A stretch of 64,000 nucleotides of DNA from Xanthomonas fragariae (GTDB lineage Bacteria > Pseudomonadota > Gammaproteobacteria > Xanthomonadales > Xanthomonadaceae), in assembly GCF_017603965.1 (NCBI RefSeq), contig NZ_CP071955.1:1860001-1924000 (forward strand), in the 5' to 3' direction. The translations under genes and the position numbers were made by a program. The stretch's first letter is position 1, and the number at the start of each line of letters is the position of its first letter. Positions 8,668 through 20,245 of the stretch are shown here, piece after piece. The notes under the pieces were generated by a model. That model was not told the origin of the DNA. It worked only from the letters and a program-made list of their open reading frames with translations, and searched no databases.

Positions 8668-10950
8668 ATGTTCAGCAAAGACCTAGAGCAAACAATCGGC
8701 CAGTGCTACAAGCGAGCACGCGAGGCGCGTCATGAGTTCATGACCGTTGAGCACCTGCTGCTCTCGCTGCTGGACAACCCCTCCGCACAGGCGGTGCTCA
8801 AAGCTTGCGGCGCAGATCAGGTACGTCTGCACAACGATCTGGAACAGGCAATCGAGGCGTCGGTCTCGCGTCTGGCTGAAGACGATGGTCGCGACACGCA
8901 GCCCACGCTGGGCTTCCAGCGCGTGTTGCAGCGTGCTGTCTATCACGTGCAGTCTTCGGGCAAGAAGGAAGTTACCGGCGCCAATGTGCTGGTTGCGATC
9001 TTCGGCGAAAAGGACTCGCATGCGGTGTACTTCCTGAATCAGCAGGACATCACCCGTCTGGATATCGTCAACTACCTGTCACACGGCATCGCCAAGCTGG
9101 GCGACGACAGTGAGCAGTCGTCTGCGCCGGACGGCGAGTCCAAGAGCGAAGCTGGGGAGAGCGAGACTAAGGGCGATGCGCTGGCCGAGTTCGCCACCAA
9201 CCTGAACGAGCAGGCCCGTAACGGCAGGATCGATCCGCTGGTCGGTCGCGCCGATGAGATCGAACGCACCATCCAGGTCCTGTGCCGTCGTCGCAAGAAC
9301 AACCCGTTGTACGTGGGCGAGGCTGGCGTGGGCAAGACCGCCATCGCCGAAGGTCTGGCCAAGCGCATCGTCGACAACGCCGTTCCGGAAGTGCTGGCCG
9401 ATTCAGTGATCTTTTCGCTGGACCTGGGCGCGCTGGTCGCTGGCACCAAGTACCGCGGCGATTTCGAAAAGCGCCTGAAGGGCGTGCTGAGTGCGCTGAA
9501 GAGGGTGCCCAACGCGGTGCTGTTCATCGATGAGATCCACACCATCATCGGTGCCGGTTCCGCTTCAGGTGGGACCATGGACGCCTCCAACCTGATCAAG
9601 CCGGCACTGTCGTCGGGCGAACTGCGCTGCATTGGCTCGACGACGTTCCAGGAATACCGCGGCATCTTCGAGAAGGACCGTGCGCTCGCACGCCGCTTCC
9701 AGAAGATCGACATCGTCGAGCCAACTGTCGGTGAGACGTTCGAGATTCTGCAGGGCCTCAAGCCCAAGTACGAAGCGCACCACGGCGTGACTTACGCCGA
9801 CGACGCGCTGCAAGCGGCGGTGGATCTGTCGGTCAAGCACATCGGCGATCGGTTGCTGCCGGACAAGGCGATCGACGTGATCGACGAAGCCGGTGCGCGT
9901 CAGCGTCTGTTGCCGGAAGACAAGCGCAAGGAGCTGATCGACATCGAGGAAATCGAAACCATTGTCGCCAAGATGGCGCGGATTCCGGCCAAGCAGGTCA
10001 GCGCGACCGATAAGGACGTGCTGCAGCATCTGGAGCGCAATCTGAAGATGGTTATCTTCGGGCAGAACCCGGCGATCGAGACGCTGGCCGGGTCGATCAA
10101 GCTGGCGCGTTCGGGTCTGGCCAATCCGGAAAAGCCGATCGGCAACTTCCTGTTTGCAGGCCCGACCGGGGTGGGCAAGACCGAAGTCACCAAGCAGCTC
10201 GCACTGCAGTTGGGTATTGAACTGGTGCGGTTCGACATGTCCGAGTACATGGAAGCGCATTCGATCAGCCGCTTGATCGGTGCGCCTCCGGGCTATGTCG
10301 GCTTCGATCAGGGGGGCTTGTTGACCGAGAAGATCGTCAAGACGCCGCACTGCGTGTTGCTGCTGGACGAGGTGGAGAAGGCGCATCCGGATATCTTCAA
10401 CATCCTGTTGCAGGTCATGGACCGCGGCATCCTCACCGACACCAACGGCCGCGAAGCGAACTTCAAGAACGTGATCCTTGTGATGACGACCAATGCCGGT
10501 GCCACCCAGGCCTCGCGGCGTTCAATCGGCTTCACCAAGCAGGATCATTCCACCGATGCGATGGAGTCGATCCGTCGCGGCTTTACCCCGGAGTTCCGCA
10601 ATCGCCTGGATGCGATCGTGCAGTTCCAGCCGCTGGCCTTCGACCACATCCTGCGGGTGGTGGACAAGTTCATCATCGAACTGGAAATGCTGTTGCAGGA
10701 AAAGCACGTCTCTCTGTCGGCCACTCCGACTGCGCGCGATTGGCTGGCCCAGCATGGTTTCGATCCGCTGATGGGTGCCCGCCCGATGTCGCGTGTGATC
10801 CAGGAGAAGATCAAGCGTCCGCTGGCCGACGAGCTACTGTTCGGCAAGTTGGTGGAGGGCGGTCGGGTCAATATCGACGTCAAGGATGGCGAGCTGGTGG
10901 TGGAGGCGCATCCAGAACCGGAACGTCTGCTACCTGCAACCGTCGACTGA
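8668..10950 (+). CDS. clpA: ATP-dependent Clp protease ATP-binding subunit ClpA
   Basis: A 760-residue AAA+ unfoldase, the regular ClpA length. Domains in order are Clp_N repeats (residues 1-140), an acidic linker (about 150-165), D1 with Walker [16 protein letters not shown] and Walker [13 protein letters not shown], and D2 with Walker [16 protein letters not shown] and Walker [16 protein letters not shown]-terminal D2-small domain follows. It unfolds substrates, including those brought by ClpS, and feeds them to ClpP, which is not in the window. The start [12 protein letters not shown] has a GGAG-type site just upstream (CGGAGTTATCA). A clear terminator follows at 10972-10998. Confidence 0.97.
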   Translation: MFSKDLEQTIGQCYKRAREARHEFMTVEHLLLSLLDNPSAQAVLKACGADQVRLHNDLEQAIEASVSRLAEDDGRDTQPTLGFQRVLQRAVYHVQSSGKKEVTGANVLVAIFGEKDSHAVYFLNQQDITRLDIVNYLSHGIAKLGDDSEQSSAPDGESKSEAGESETKGDALAEFATNLNEQARNGRIDPLVGRADEIERTIQVLCRRRKNNPLYVGEAGVGKTAIAEGLAKRIVDNAVPEVLADSVIFSLDLGALVAGTKYRGDFEKRLKGVLSALKRVPNAVLFIDEIHTIIGAGSASGGTMDASNLIKPALSSGELRCIGSTTFQEYRGIFEKDRALARRFQKIDIVEPTVGETFEILQGLKPKYEAHHGVTYADDALQAAVDLSVKHIGDRLLPDKAIDVIDEAGARQRLLPEDKRKELIDIEEIETIVAKMARIPAKQVSATDKDVLQHLERNLKMVIFGQNPAIETLAGSIKLARSGLANPEKPIGNFLFAGPTGVGKTEVTKQLALQLGIELVRFDMSEYMEAHSISRLIGAPPGYVGFDQGGLLTEKIVKTPHCVLLLDEVEKAHPDIFNILLQVMDRGILTDTNGREANFKNVILVMTTNAGATQASRRSIGFTKQDHSTDAMESIRRGFTPEFRNRLDAIVQFQPLAFDHILRVVDKFIIELEMLLQEKHVSLSATPTARDWLAQHGFDPLMGARPMSRVIQEKIKRPLADELLFGKLVEGGRVNIDVKDGELVVEAHPEPERLLPATVD

Positions 10951-10971
10951 TCGCCCCGAGTTCCTGAAACG

Positions 10972-10998
10972 AAAAAACCGCTCGCAAGAGCGGTTTTT
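10972..10998 (+). terminator. Rho-independent terminator after clpA
   Basis: A-tract, then CCGCTC-GCAA-GAGCGG, then TTTTTT. It is a near-perfect intrinsic terminator 21 bases past the clpA stop. The matching A tract on the left side could let it work in both directions. Confidence 0.92.
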
Positions 10999-11176
10999 TG
11001 ATGGCGTGAGAGGTGGTCTGGCTTTCGCGAAAGCTGCCTACGTGACCAATTCACATCGGTACTTTTCGACAGTACCGAGACCTGCGTATCTGCTGGCAGC
11101 CTTGATGTCGATGAGTAGAAACGGTAAGGAAGGGATACGGTCACTCGCTATCACCGACGCAAATCGCAGAAACGAT

Positions 11177-11197
11177 AAAAAGCGGCCGTGGCCGCCT
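11177..11197 (-). terminator. Terminator after infA
   Basis: On the minus strand GGCGGCC-ACG-GCCGC is followed by TTTTT, 22 bases after the infA stop. It is a compact GC-rich hairpin with a T tract. Confidence 0.85.
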
Positions 11198-11218
11198 TGC
11201 TTCTCAGCAACGAACCGC

Positions 11219-11437
11219 TTACTTCATGCGGTAGGTAATACGGCCCTTGGTCAGGTCGTAGGGAGTCATCTCAACTTTGACCCGGTCGCCGGTGAGGATG
11301 CGGATGTAGTTCTTGCGCATACGGCCGGAGATGTGGGCGATGATCTCGTGCCCGTTTTCCAGTTTGACCCGGAACGTGGTGTTGGGGAGCGTCTCGCTGA
11401 CGCTGCCTTCGAATTCAATGGAGTCGTCTTTCGACAT
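11219..11437 (-). CDS. infA: Translation initiation factor IF-1
   Basis: A 72-residue single OB-fold protein: [20 protein letters not shown] at the start, then [20 protein letters not shown] and [22 protein letters not shown]-1 occupies the ribosomal A site during initiation. Start chosen at 11437 because it gives the standard length; the upstream extension (to 11524) is not conserved. It lies between clpA and aat, a neighbourhood common in this group, but has its own terminator. Confidence 0.96.
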
Positions 11438-11526
11438 GTAATCCTGTGCAATCAGGGCTGGGAGGGCTGGGCCGGCAGGGCCGTTAAGGAGCGGTATTTT
11501 ACGCGGCATCTCCCCGCGGCGCAAAT

Positions 11527-12276
11527 TTATGTTAAGCGGACTTCACCGAGCGCACTTGCAGGCCGCTCGCCGTAGCGTTTGGCCCAATTCCCGGGGGGCG
11601 CCGGTTGGGCGACTTGCAGCTGAACTTGCTGCAGAAACTGCGCGCGCGGCCAGCGTTGCGCACCCAGGCGCAGCAGATGCGGGTTTTCAACTTGCGCGTC
11701 GAGCAGTGGCCATTTGCATGCATGCAGATATGTTGCCAGCGCCGCCAGGGCCACCTTGGAGCCGCCGCTTTCGGCACTGAACATGCTTTCGCCGAAAAAC
11801 ATCTGGCCGATCGCCACACCGTAGATACCGCCGACCAGACGCGTGCCATCGAACACTTCGAGCGAATGCGCATGGCCCAGACGGTGCAGCTCGATATATG
11901 CCTGTCGCATCGGCGTGCTGATCCAGGTGCCGTCCTGACCGGCACGTGGAATCGACGCGCAGGCAGCGATCACCTGTGCGAAGTCGGTGTCGGCACGCAA
12001 CGTCCAGCTGCTGCTGCGCAGTTGGCGCTTGAAGCGCGAAGACAGGCGTACGTCGTCGGTGCGAAACACCATACGTGGGTCCGGGCTCCACCACAGGATC
12101 GGTTGGTCATCGGAAAACCATGGGAAGACGCCGTGCGCATAGGCATTGAGCAGTCGCTGCGGCGAGAGATCGCCGCCGATGGCGAGCAGGCCGTCCGGCT
12201 CGCGTAACGCGTGCTCGACCGGCGGGAAGGGCGCGTTAGGATCGGCAGCGAGCAGGTAGGGAGAGTGGTGCGACAT
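11527..12276 (-). CDS. aat: Leucyl/phenylalanyl-tRNA-protein transferase
   Basis: A 249-residue enzyme that adds Leu or Phe to proteins with N-terminal Arg or Lys, creating the degrons ClpS recognises. Motifs are [46 protein letters not shown] and [20 protein letters not shown]. Start taken at [13 protein letters not shown] (12276); the frame extends to 12516 but upstream residues are unlike the family. Its closeness to clpS and clpA is functionally coherent: all three belong to the N-degron pathway. Confidence 0.95.
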
Positions 12277-12522
12277 GCGTGAAGTGTAGAGCGTGTCGTG
12301 CAGGTCGCTTCTAGAGCAGATGAAAAGGATCACTGTGCCGCCGGACGCTGGACGCGATCGGTACCTGGATTTCATTTGCCCGCTTGCACTGCGGCTTCTA
12401 CGCGCTGTTTGCACCCACCAAGCGGTTGCCAGCTGAGCTTTGTGAACCGCTTCGTTGCCAAGTCTGCGGCTCGCTCGATCTGTGATCAGCCAGTGCACGC
12501 CGCTTGCGTCGGCCACGCTGCG

Positions 12523-13641
12523 TCAATCGCGAAACGGGCTGTGCTCGGACAGGTCGCGTGCGTGTTGGGTCACCGCCTTGCGCTCGTCTGCGCACCACAG
12601 CGCCAGCGGCTCGCGGAAGCCGGGGTCGGCAATCCAATGGCGGCTGCGCACAAGAGTGGGCAGAAAGCCGCGCGCGATCTTGTGTTCCCCTTGTGCGCCC
12701 GGCTCAAAGCGGGTCAAGCCCTCGCGCAGGCAATAGTCGATGCCTTGGTAGTAACAGGTCTCGAAATGCAGACCTGGCAGGGCTTCGCCGCCCCAGTAGC
12801 GCCCGTACAACGTGCCATGTCCACGCAGGCAGAGCGCGCCAGCGATCGGTTGCCCATTGAGTTCGGCCAGGAACATCACCAGCTGACGCGGTAGATGCTG
12901 TGCGAGATGATGCAGAAATTCGGAGGTCAGCGCGGGCGAGTTGCCGTATTCGTTGAACGTCTTGAGGTAGAAGCCGTACATCGCGTCCAGGTCCGCATCG
13001 CTGGCTTCGTCGCCATGCACCACGCGTAGCTGCACGCCAGCGCGTTGCACCTTTGCGCGCTCCTGACGGATGTTCTTGCGTCGCTTGTGGTCCATCGCTG
13101 CCAGGAATGTATCGAAATCGCTCCAGCCGCTGGTGTTATGCCAGTGGTATTGCAGATCGTTGCGCTCCAACCAGTCGTCATCGAAGGCGGCGTCTTCGTC
13201 GGCAGGGTGGAAGTTCACGTGAGCCGAAGACAGCCCGCTGCGCTCCACCAGCTCACGCATTGCCGCAAGCAATTGAGGGCGCCACTGTGGCGCACCCAGT
13301 AGACGTGGGCCGGTCACCGGCGAGTAGGGCACACCGCATAGCCACTTCGGGAAGTACTTCTGCCCGTAACGCGCATAGGCGTGCGCCCAGGCGTGGTCGA
13401 ATACGAACTCGCCGTGCGAATTGTTCTTCAGATACCCCGGCGCAGCGGCCACCAGCGTGTCGCCGTCCCACAGGGTCAGGTGCAGCGGGTCCCAGCCCCA
13501 GTCCGGGCGCAAGCAACCCTCACGTTCGAGACCTTGCAGAAATGCGTAGGAAACAAAGGGATGCGTGCCGTCGTGCAACCCATCCCAGGCGTCAGCCGGA
13601 ATCTGGTCAAGTCGGCGACACCAGCGCGTAGTGACGCTCAT
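12523..13641 (-). CDS. FemAB/GNAT-like protein (COG3146 type)
   Basis: A 372-residue cytoplasmic protein. Features are HPFVSYAFLQGLEREGC near the N-terminus, the block YFPKWLCGVPYSPVTGPRLL, KRRKNIRQERAKVQRAGV mid-protein, and FETCYYQGIDYCLREGLTRF with PGAQGEHKIARGF near the end. This pattern belongs to the family annotated as peptidogalycan-biosynthesis or GNAT N-acetyltransferase-like (PF04339), whose substrate has not been firmly established. Length is typical. It sits between trxB and aat on the same strand and is probably transcribed with trxB. The function is family-level only. Confidence 0.8.
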   Translation of the reverse strand: MSVTTRWCRRLDQIPADAWDGLHDGTHPFVSYAFLQGLEREGCLRPDWGWDPLHLTLWDGDTLVAAAPGYLKNNSHGEFVFDHAWAHAYARYGQKYFPKWLCGVPYSPVTGPRLLGAPQWRPQLLAAMRELVERSGLSSAHVNFHPADEDAAFDDDWLERNDLQYHWHNTSGWSDFDTFLAAMDHKRRKNIRQERAKVQRAGVQLRVVHGDEASDADLDAMYGFYLKTFNEYGNSPALTSEFLHHLAQHLPRQLVMFLAELNGQPIAGALCLRGHGTLYGRYWGGEALPGLHFETCYYQGIDYCLREGLTRFEPGAQGEHKIARGFLPTLVRSRHWIADPGFREPLALWCADERKAVTQHARDLSEHSPFRD

Positions 13642-13698
13642 GCGCGCGACCCGCTGGCGATGCTGCCCGCGCGGCGCTGCCAGCGGTCAGCGACCACC

Positions 13699-14679
<981 letters not shown>

Positions 14680-14819
14680 TCAAGGAATTGGTAGGGATGC
14701 CGAATGCATTGGCTACCCCTGTGGCGGCATAGAGTGGCGGTCCCCACCCGGCGAATCAAGGCGGCGCGATGGAACTGCTTGAACCGCAGATGAGATGGTC
14801 AATCTAGTAGACGTCCGCG

Positions 14820-14842
14820 ACGCCGCCTTGTGCGGCGTTTCT
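14820..14842 (+). terminator. Hairpin with weak T tract between trxB and ftsK (possible sRNA end or leader attenuator)
   Basis: ACGCCGC-CTTGT-GCGGCGT is a perfect seven-base-pair stem followed by TTCTC. It is not downstream of any plus-strand gene, so it may end a short transcript started in the 14668-14820 interval or attenuate ftsK. The T tract is poor. Confidence 0.35.
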
Positions 14843-14951
14843 CGTTGACCGCCGCGTGCCCTGGCGACCGGTGCTCATCCAACAGCTGAAACCGTGGCCT
14901 CAGTCGTTTATTATCAATCACTAACAGCATTTTCTTAAGGTCTGGCTACAG

Positions 14952-17306
14952 GTGGCAAAGCAGGTTCCCGAACGCAGCAAGCCCGCAGAGGGCAAATCGT
15001 CGTCGCGCAAGACGGCGGTGGCTGACAATCCGCGTCGGCAAAAGCTCTGGCGCGATCTGGCATTGATCGCGGTGGCGCCGTTGCTGCTGTATCTGCTGGC
15101 CAGCCTGTTCACCTATTCGGCGGCCGACCCTGGCTGGTCGCGGACCGGCAACTTGGTTGCGCCGATCCACAATATGGGCGGCAAGTTTGGTGCTATGGCA
15201 GCAGACGTTCTGCTCCAATTGTTCGGTTATGTGGCCTTTCTGTTACCTGTGATTTTGGGGGCGGTAGCCTGGATTGCGCTGATCGGCGAACGCGAAGAGC
15301 AAAGCCAGAGTGACCTCGGGCCAGCGTTGCGCTTGGTCGGCATGGTCGGCTTCTTGATTTCCTCGACCGGCTTCTTGCACCTGCGCTTGTTTCATGCCGA
15401 GGTTGCGGAGGCCGGCGGCATTCTCGGCAAGTCGGTTAGCGAACCGCTCAGCTCTGGCTTTGGTGCGTTGGGCGCGAATTTGTTCGTTGTGGTGCTTTTG
15501 CTGGTATCGATCACGCTAGCCACCGGCCTGTCTTGGTTCGCGGTGATGGAACGTATCGGCAAGTTGGTGCTGGCGTTAGGCCCGCTGATGCAGCGCAAGA
15601 CCCATCAGGCTACCGAGTGGCAGCAGACTTGGGTGATGCGCGAAGAACGCCAGGAAGTGCGCAAGGTCGATGCGGTCAAGCAGGCCAAACGCGAGCCGGT
15701 CAAGATCGAGCCACCGCCGGCACCGGTGGTGGAAAAAAGCGAGCGCGCCAAGCGCGATACCCAGATCCCGATGTTCCAGGGAGTGAGTACCGACGGATCA
15801 GACTTGCCGCCGCTCGCGCTGCTGGACGACCCAAAGCCGCAGGCCAAGGGCTATTCGGAAGAGACGCTGGAAACGTTGTCGCGGCAGATCGAGTTCAAGC
15901 TCAAGGATTTCCGCATCGATGCGCAAGTGGTCGGGGCCTATCCCGGTCCGGTGATCACGCGCTTCGAGATCGAGCCGGCGCCGGGCATCAAGGTTAGCCA
16001 GATCAGCTCGCTGGACAAGGACATTGCGCGCGGGCTGTCGGTCAAATCGGTGCGTGTGGTGGACGTGATTCCGGGCAAGTCGGTGGTGGGTCTGGAGATC
16101 CCCAACGTCACCCGCGAGATGATTTTCTTGTCCGAGCTGCTGCGTTCAAAAGAATACGACAAGTCGCCCAGCCCGCTGACGCTCGCGCTGGGCAAGGACA
16201 TCGCCGGGCGCCCGACGGTGGCCGATCTGGCGCGCATGCCGCACTTGCTGGTGGCCGGGACCACCGGCTCGGGCAAGTCGGTGGCAGTCAACGCGATGGT
16301 GTTGAGCCTGTTGTTCAAGGCCTCGCACAAGGAACTGCGGATGCTGATGATCGACCCGAAGATGCTCGAGCTAAGTGTCTACCAGGGCATCCCGCATCTG
16401 CTGGCGCCAGTAGTCACCGATATGAAGGAAGCCGCCAACGGCCTGCGTTGGTGCGTGGCCGAGATGGAGCGCCGTTACAAGCTGATGAGTGCGGTGGGCG
16501 TGCGTAACTTGGCCGGCTTCAACAAGAAGATCAGGGACGCCGAAGACGCCGGCCAGCCGATGATGGACCCGCTGTTCAAGCCGAATCCGGAGCTGGGCGA
16601 GGCGCCGCGGCCGCTGGAAACGCTGCCGTTCATCGTGATCTTCATCGATGAATTCGCCGACATGATGATGATCGTCGGCAAGAAGGTCGAAGAACTCATC
16701 GCACGTCTGGCGCAGAAGGCGCGTGCGGCCGGCATCCACTTGATTCTAGCTACGCAGCGCCCGTCGGTGGACGTCATCACCGGCCTGATCAAGGCCAATA
16801 TTCCGACCCGCGTGGCGTTCCAGGTCAGCTCCAAGATCGATTCGCGCACCATCCTGGATCAGTCCGGCGCCGAAGCGCTGCTCGGCAACGGCGACATGCT
16901 GTATCTGCCGCCGGGCACGGCGCTACCGGATCGCGTGCATGGCGCCTTCGTCAGCGACGAAGAAGTGCACCGTGTGGTCGAACATCTCAAGGCCAGCGGG
17001 CCTGTGTCCTACGTCGAAGGCGTGCTGGACGAAGTGCAAACCATGGGCGATGGCACCGTGGTCGGCGCGACCGGCTTACCGGAAAGCAGCGGCGGTGGCG
17101 GCGACGAATCCGACCCGCTCTACGACGAGGCCCTGCGCATCGTCACCGAGACCCGGCGTGCGTCGATCTCGGGCGTGCAGCGGCGCTTGAAGATCGGCTA
17201 CAACCGGGCCGCACGCTTGATCGAAGCGATGGAAGCGGCCGGCGTGGTCAGCCAGCCAGAGCACAATGGCGACCGCACCGTGTTGGCACCGCCGCCACCC
17301 AAGTAA
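14952..17306 (+). CDS. ftsK: DNA translocase FtsK
   Basis: A 784-residue septal DNA pump that clears chromosome ends at division. Four hydrophobic segments lie in the first 200 residues (for example [19 protein letters not shown] and [20 protein letters not shown]). A short linker follows, then the motor domain with Walker [15 protein letters not shown] and Walker [14 protein letters not shown]. The C-terminal winged-helix gamma domain ([20 protein letters not shown]) reads KOPS and activates XerCD. The start is GTG at 14952; there is no in-frame ATG at a better place. The linker is much shorter than in E. coli FtsK (1,329 residues), as in many proteobacteria. Confidence 0.96.
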   Translation: MAKQVPERSKPAEGKSSSRKTAVADNPRRQKLWRDLALIAVAPLLLYLLASLFTYSAADPGWSRTGNLVAPIHNMGGKFGAMAADVLLQLFGYVAFLLPVILGAVAWIALIGEREEQSQSDLGPALRLVGMVGFLISSTGFLHLRLFHAEVAEAGGILGKSVSEPLSSGFGALGANLFVVVLLLVSITLATGLSWFAVMERIGKLVLALGPLMQRKTHQATEWQQTWVMREERQEVRKVDAVKQAKREPVKIEPPPAPVVEKSERAKRDTQIPMFQGVSTDGSDLPPLALLDDPKPQAKGYSEETLETLSRQIEFKLKDFRIDAQVVGAYPGPVITRFEIEPAPGIKVSQISSLDKDIARGLSVKSVRVVDVIPGKSVVGLEIPNVTREMIFLSELLRSKEYDKSPSPLTLALGKDIAGRPTVADLARMPHLLVAGTTGSGKSVAVNAMVLSLLFKASHKELRMLMIDPKMLELSVYQGIPHLLAPVVTDMKEAANGLRWCVAEMERRYKLMSAVGVRNLAGFNKKIRDAEDAGQPMMDPLFKPNPELGEAPRPLETLPFIVIFIDEFADMMMIVGKKVEELIARLAQKARAAGIHLILATQRPSVDVITGLIKANIPTRVAFQVSSKIDSRTILDQSGAEALLGNGDMLYLPPGTALPDRVHGAFVSDEEVHRVVEHLKASGPVSYVEGVLDEVQTMGDGTVVGATGLPESSGGGGDESDPLYDEALRIVTETRRASISGVQRRLKIGYNRAARLIEAMEAAGVVSQPEHNGDRTVLAPPPPK

Positions 17307-17507
17307 GGCCAGCTCCAAGCGCCAGTGGCAAACGCTGCCCGGGAGCGAGCGACAGACAGAGCGAACGCCTACCCGGCGTTTGCGCGGTGGTTGTCAGCCG
17401 CTTTCACGCATGGCGCGGCGTTTGTTGGAATCAGGTGCCTGGCATTGCCGGTCGCAACGGCTACCCTGTTGAGCAAGAGCCGCCCCGGCTCGCTGCGATC
17501 GAGACCC

Positions 17508-19433
17508 ATGTTGCGTCGTCTCCTGTTGTTGCTCGTGCTGCTGACCTCCCTGCCGCTGCTGGTCCAGGCCCGGCAGCAGGCCGCGCCCGCTGCAGCCGCG
17601 GCGCGCACGCAGGCCGACACCAACTACAGCTTCGTGCGCTATCGCGCCGACTACGAAGTGGGAGCCGATGCCAGCAGCGTGGAGACCGACGAATACGAGA
17701 TACTGCTCAAAACCAAGTCGGCGGTGGAGCGGTTCAGCCAGGTACGGCTGAGCTATAGCGAGAAGATGGAAACCCTCGACGTGCTGGAGGCCTACGCGGT
17801 GACCGCTGAGGGACTGCGCCAGGACGTGGCGACCGACAAGATCTATACCCAGGAAAGCTACTCCAGCGCGTCGGCGGCGATGTATGCCGACCGCAAGGTC
17901 AAAGTCGTGGTGTTGCCGAATCTGGCGCCGGGCGCGCGCATCGTCTACCGCGTGCGTCGGGCGCAGAACACGCCGTATTTCCCTGGCTATTTCAGTCTGT
18001 GGGAAACCTTCAGCGTATTCGCGCAATACGACGACGCTGTGGTCACGCTGGTGGCGCCAAAGTCGCTGCCGATGCATCTGTACGCACGCGGGCTGCAAGG
18101 CAGCGTCAAGCCGGTGGTGCGTGGCGATCAAGCGCGCTGGGAATGGCGCTACCAGCGCACCACGCCGATGAAGAACCAGAACTGGAGCGCGGCGACCTGG
18201 GAATTTAGCCCCACCTTGATGGCCAGCACCTTCGACAGCTGGTCGCAGATGGGCTTGGCATATCACCTCAAAGGCGGACGCGCCGCTGCGGTGACTGCCG
18301 CGATACAGTCGCTGGCCGATGAAGTCACCAAGGGCACCGACGACCCTCGCGCGCAGGCGGCAGCTTTGTACGCCTGGGTAGCGCGCAATATCCGCTACGT
18401 GGCGGTGTACCTGGGCAACGGCGGGCTGGAGCCCAATAGCGCCGACAGCATTCTGGCCAACCATTACGGCGACTGCAAAGATCACACTGTGATTCTGGAA
18501 GCCCTGCTGGCGGCCAAGGGCATCGACAGCACGCCGGTGTTGATCGGCGCCGAGGGCGGCCCGACGCTGCCGGAGATTCCGGTGCTCGGTCGCTTCAATC
18601 ACGCCATCACCTATATTCCGGCGTTCGATTTGTACGTCGATTCGACCAACCCTTACGCACGCTTCGGCCAGCTGCCGGCGGGCGACCTCGGCGCGCCGGT
18701 GGTGCACACGCGCGACGGCAAGCTCACGCAGACGCCGCCGAACGATCGCAAGCTCAATCGCTATGTGGCGCGCACCGAATATCGCTTCACGCCGCAGGGC
18801 GGGCTGCAAGGGTTGACCTCGCTGGACAGCGGACAGACCGGTGAAGTCGGCTTGCGTGCGATGTTCGTGCAGCTCAATGCGCAGAATCGTCATCGCATCG
18901 AGGAGTCGATCGTTGCGCAATCTGGTTTCGACGGCACCGGCGATCTGTTAATCCAGGGCGATCCGCTGGATCTGGATGCGCCGTTCAACTATCGCTACAC
19001 GTTTGAGGCCAAGGACGCGGTAGATTTTTCGGTGGTTGGGGGGATGACCTTGCCGGATATGCCGGGTGCCGAGTCGACGCGCGCGATCTATACGACGACA
19101 TCGGCCGAAAACAATCTGACCCCGTTCTACTGCAACGACAGCGTGCACGAGGAAACCTACGTGGTGACCTTTCCGGACACGGTGCCGATCATCGCAATTC
19201 CGCGCAGCACCAGGTTTCGCAATACGGCTGGCGAATACGCAGTGGGTTGGACGCGCCAGGGGCAGACCGTGACCGCCGTGCATCGTCTGCAACGCACTGC
19301 GGTCCGCGGGCCGCAGGCGCTGTGTCAGCCGCAGGACTACCGCGCATTCCGCGAGCTCTACCAGCGGGTGCGGCGCGGTTTTCGCGGTCAGATCGTCTAT
19401 GGCGATCTGAGCAAGGTACAAACTGCGCGGTAA
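17508..19433 (+). CDS. Secreted DUF3857/transglutaminase-like protein
   Basis: 641 residues from MLRRLLLLLVLLTSLPLLVQ, a clear Sec signal peptide ending near ARQQ. The N-terminal half fits DUF3857, and a transglutaminase-like core follows. The probable catalytic cysteine is in NHYGDCKDHTVILEALL, with the histidine in GRFNHAITYIPAFDLYVDST and an aspartate in the same block. Such proteins are periplasmic or outer-membrane associated and their reaction is mostly unknown; the triad suggests protease or crosslinking chemistry. The frame opens at 17325, but the internal ATG at 17508 starts at the signal peptide. It lies between ftsK and lolA on the same strand. Confidence 0.82.
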   Translation: MLRRLLLLLVLLTSLPLLVQARQQAAPAAAAARTQADTNYSFVRYRADYEVGADASSVETDEYEILLKTKSAVERFSQVRLSYSEKMETLDVLEAYAVTAEGLRQDVATDKIYTQESYSSASAAMYADRKVKVVVLPNLAPGARIVYRVRRAQNTPYFPGYFSLWETFSVFAQYDDAVVTLVAPKSLPMHLYARGLQGSVKPVVRGDQARWEWRYQRTTPMKNQNWSAATWEFSPTLMASTFDSWSQMGLAYHLKGGRAAAVTAAIQSLADEVTKGTDDPRAQAAALYAWVARNIRYVAVYLGNGGLEPNSADSILANHYGDCKDHTVILEALLAAKGIDSTPVLIGAEGGPTLPEIPVLGRFNHAITYIPAFDLYVDSTNPYARFGQLPAGDLGAPVVHTRDGKLTQTPPNDRKLNRYVARTEYRFTPQGGLQGLTSLDSGQTGEVGLRAMFVQLNAQNRHRIEESIVAQSGFDGTGDLLIQGDPLDLDAPFNYRYTFEAKDAVDFSVVGGMTLPDMPGAESTRAIYTTTSAENNLTPFYCNDSVHEETYVVTFPDTVPIIAIPRSTRFRNTAGEYAVGWTRQGQTVTAVHRLQRTAVRGPQALCQPQDYRAFRELYQRVRRGFRGQIVYGDLSKVQTAR

Positions 19434-19539
19434 GCTTACTCGTTGCGTGAAAGTCGCCATCTGAACGCGTCGTGCGATAGCGCTCGCCCATTCATCAATG
19501 AAGCATCAGAATCGATGCAGCCCTTTCTGGAAGACCGCG

Positions 19540-20169
19540 ATGCATTGCCAGCTCCGTTATGCCGTCCTTGCCACTGCTCTGTTCGCCAGCACCGCGTTTG
19601 CAGGTGCGCGCCAGGAGCTGGACACATTCACGCGTGGCTTGAAAGCCCTGGATGGTGAATTCAGTCAGCAGGTATCCGACGCCAACGGCCGGGTCAAGGA
19701 GCGCTCAAACGGGCGGGTGGCATTGTCGGCACCGCGCCAATTCCGTTGGGAATACGCCAAACCCTACAAGCAGCTCATCGTCGCCGATGGCAAGAAGGTG
19801 TGGGTATTCGATCCCGACCTGCAACAGGTGACCGTGCGCGCGCAAGGCAGCGAAGAACAAAACAGCCCACTGGTTGCATTGATCGACCCGGCACGTCTGG
19901 ACAAGCAGTACGACGTCAGCGAAGAAGCCGCGCCGCGTGACGGGCTGCAGTGGTTGTCGTTGACGCCGAAAGTCGACACCGAAGCCAGCTTCCAGATAGC
20001 CTTGCTTGGTTTCGGCAAGGACGGCCTGGCCAGGATGGAAGTGGTGGATGCGGTGGGCCAGCGCACTGCGATCAGCTTCAGCGGCTGGAAGCGTAATCCG
20101 GCGTTTGCTGCAGACACCTTTCGCTACACCCCGAGCAAAGGCGTGGACGTGGTCGGCGAGGCGCAATAA
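19540..20169 (+). CDS. lolA: Outer-membrane lipoprotein carrier protein LolA
   Basis: A 209-residue periplasmic chaperone that carries lipoproteins from LolCDE to LolB. The signal peptide is MHCQLRYAVLATALFASTAF, cut near AFA-GARQ. Mature features are LDGEFSQQVSDANGRVKERS, PRQFRWEYAKPYKQLIVADG and VWVFDPDLQQVTVR, typical of LolA. The frame is open from 19498; 19540 was chosen because it begins directly at a good signal peptide. The ftsK-x-lolA-rarA order is the well-known gamma-proteobacterial neighbourhood. Confidence 0.93.
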   Translation: MHCQLRYAVLATALFASTAFAGARQELDTFTRGLKALDGEFSQQVSDANGRVKERSNGRVALSAPRQFRWEYAKPYKQLIVADGKKVWVFDPDLQQVTVRAQGSEEQNSPLVALIDPARLDKQYDVSEEAAPRDGLQWLSLTPKVDTEASFQIALLGFGKDGLARMEVVDAVGQRTAISFSGWKRNPAFAADTFRYTPSKGVDVVGEAQ

Positions 20170-20245
20170 ACAGTCGCTCGCCGGCATCCGCACTGATGAT
20201 GGCCTTTTTGGCAGAAGGCCGTTTGCTGACGCGATACAATGATGC

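Noticed and set aside
10999..11176. tRNA gene between clpA and infA (E. coli has serW there)
   Set aside because: No T-loop GGTTCGANTCC or anticodon-arm pattern on either strand.
17394..18920. 508-codon minus-strand frame opposite the transglutaminase-like gene
   Set aside because: Arg/His/Gln-rich shadow of a gene that has a signal peptide and catalytic motifs on the plus strand.
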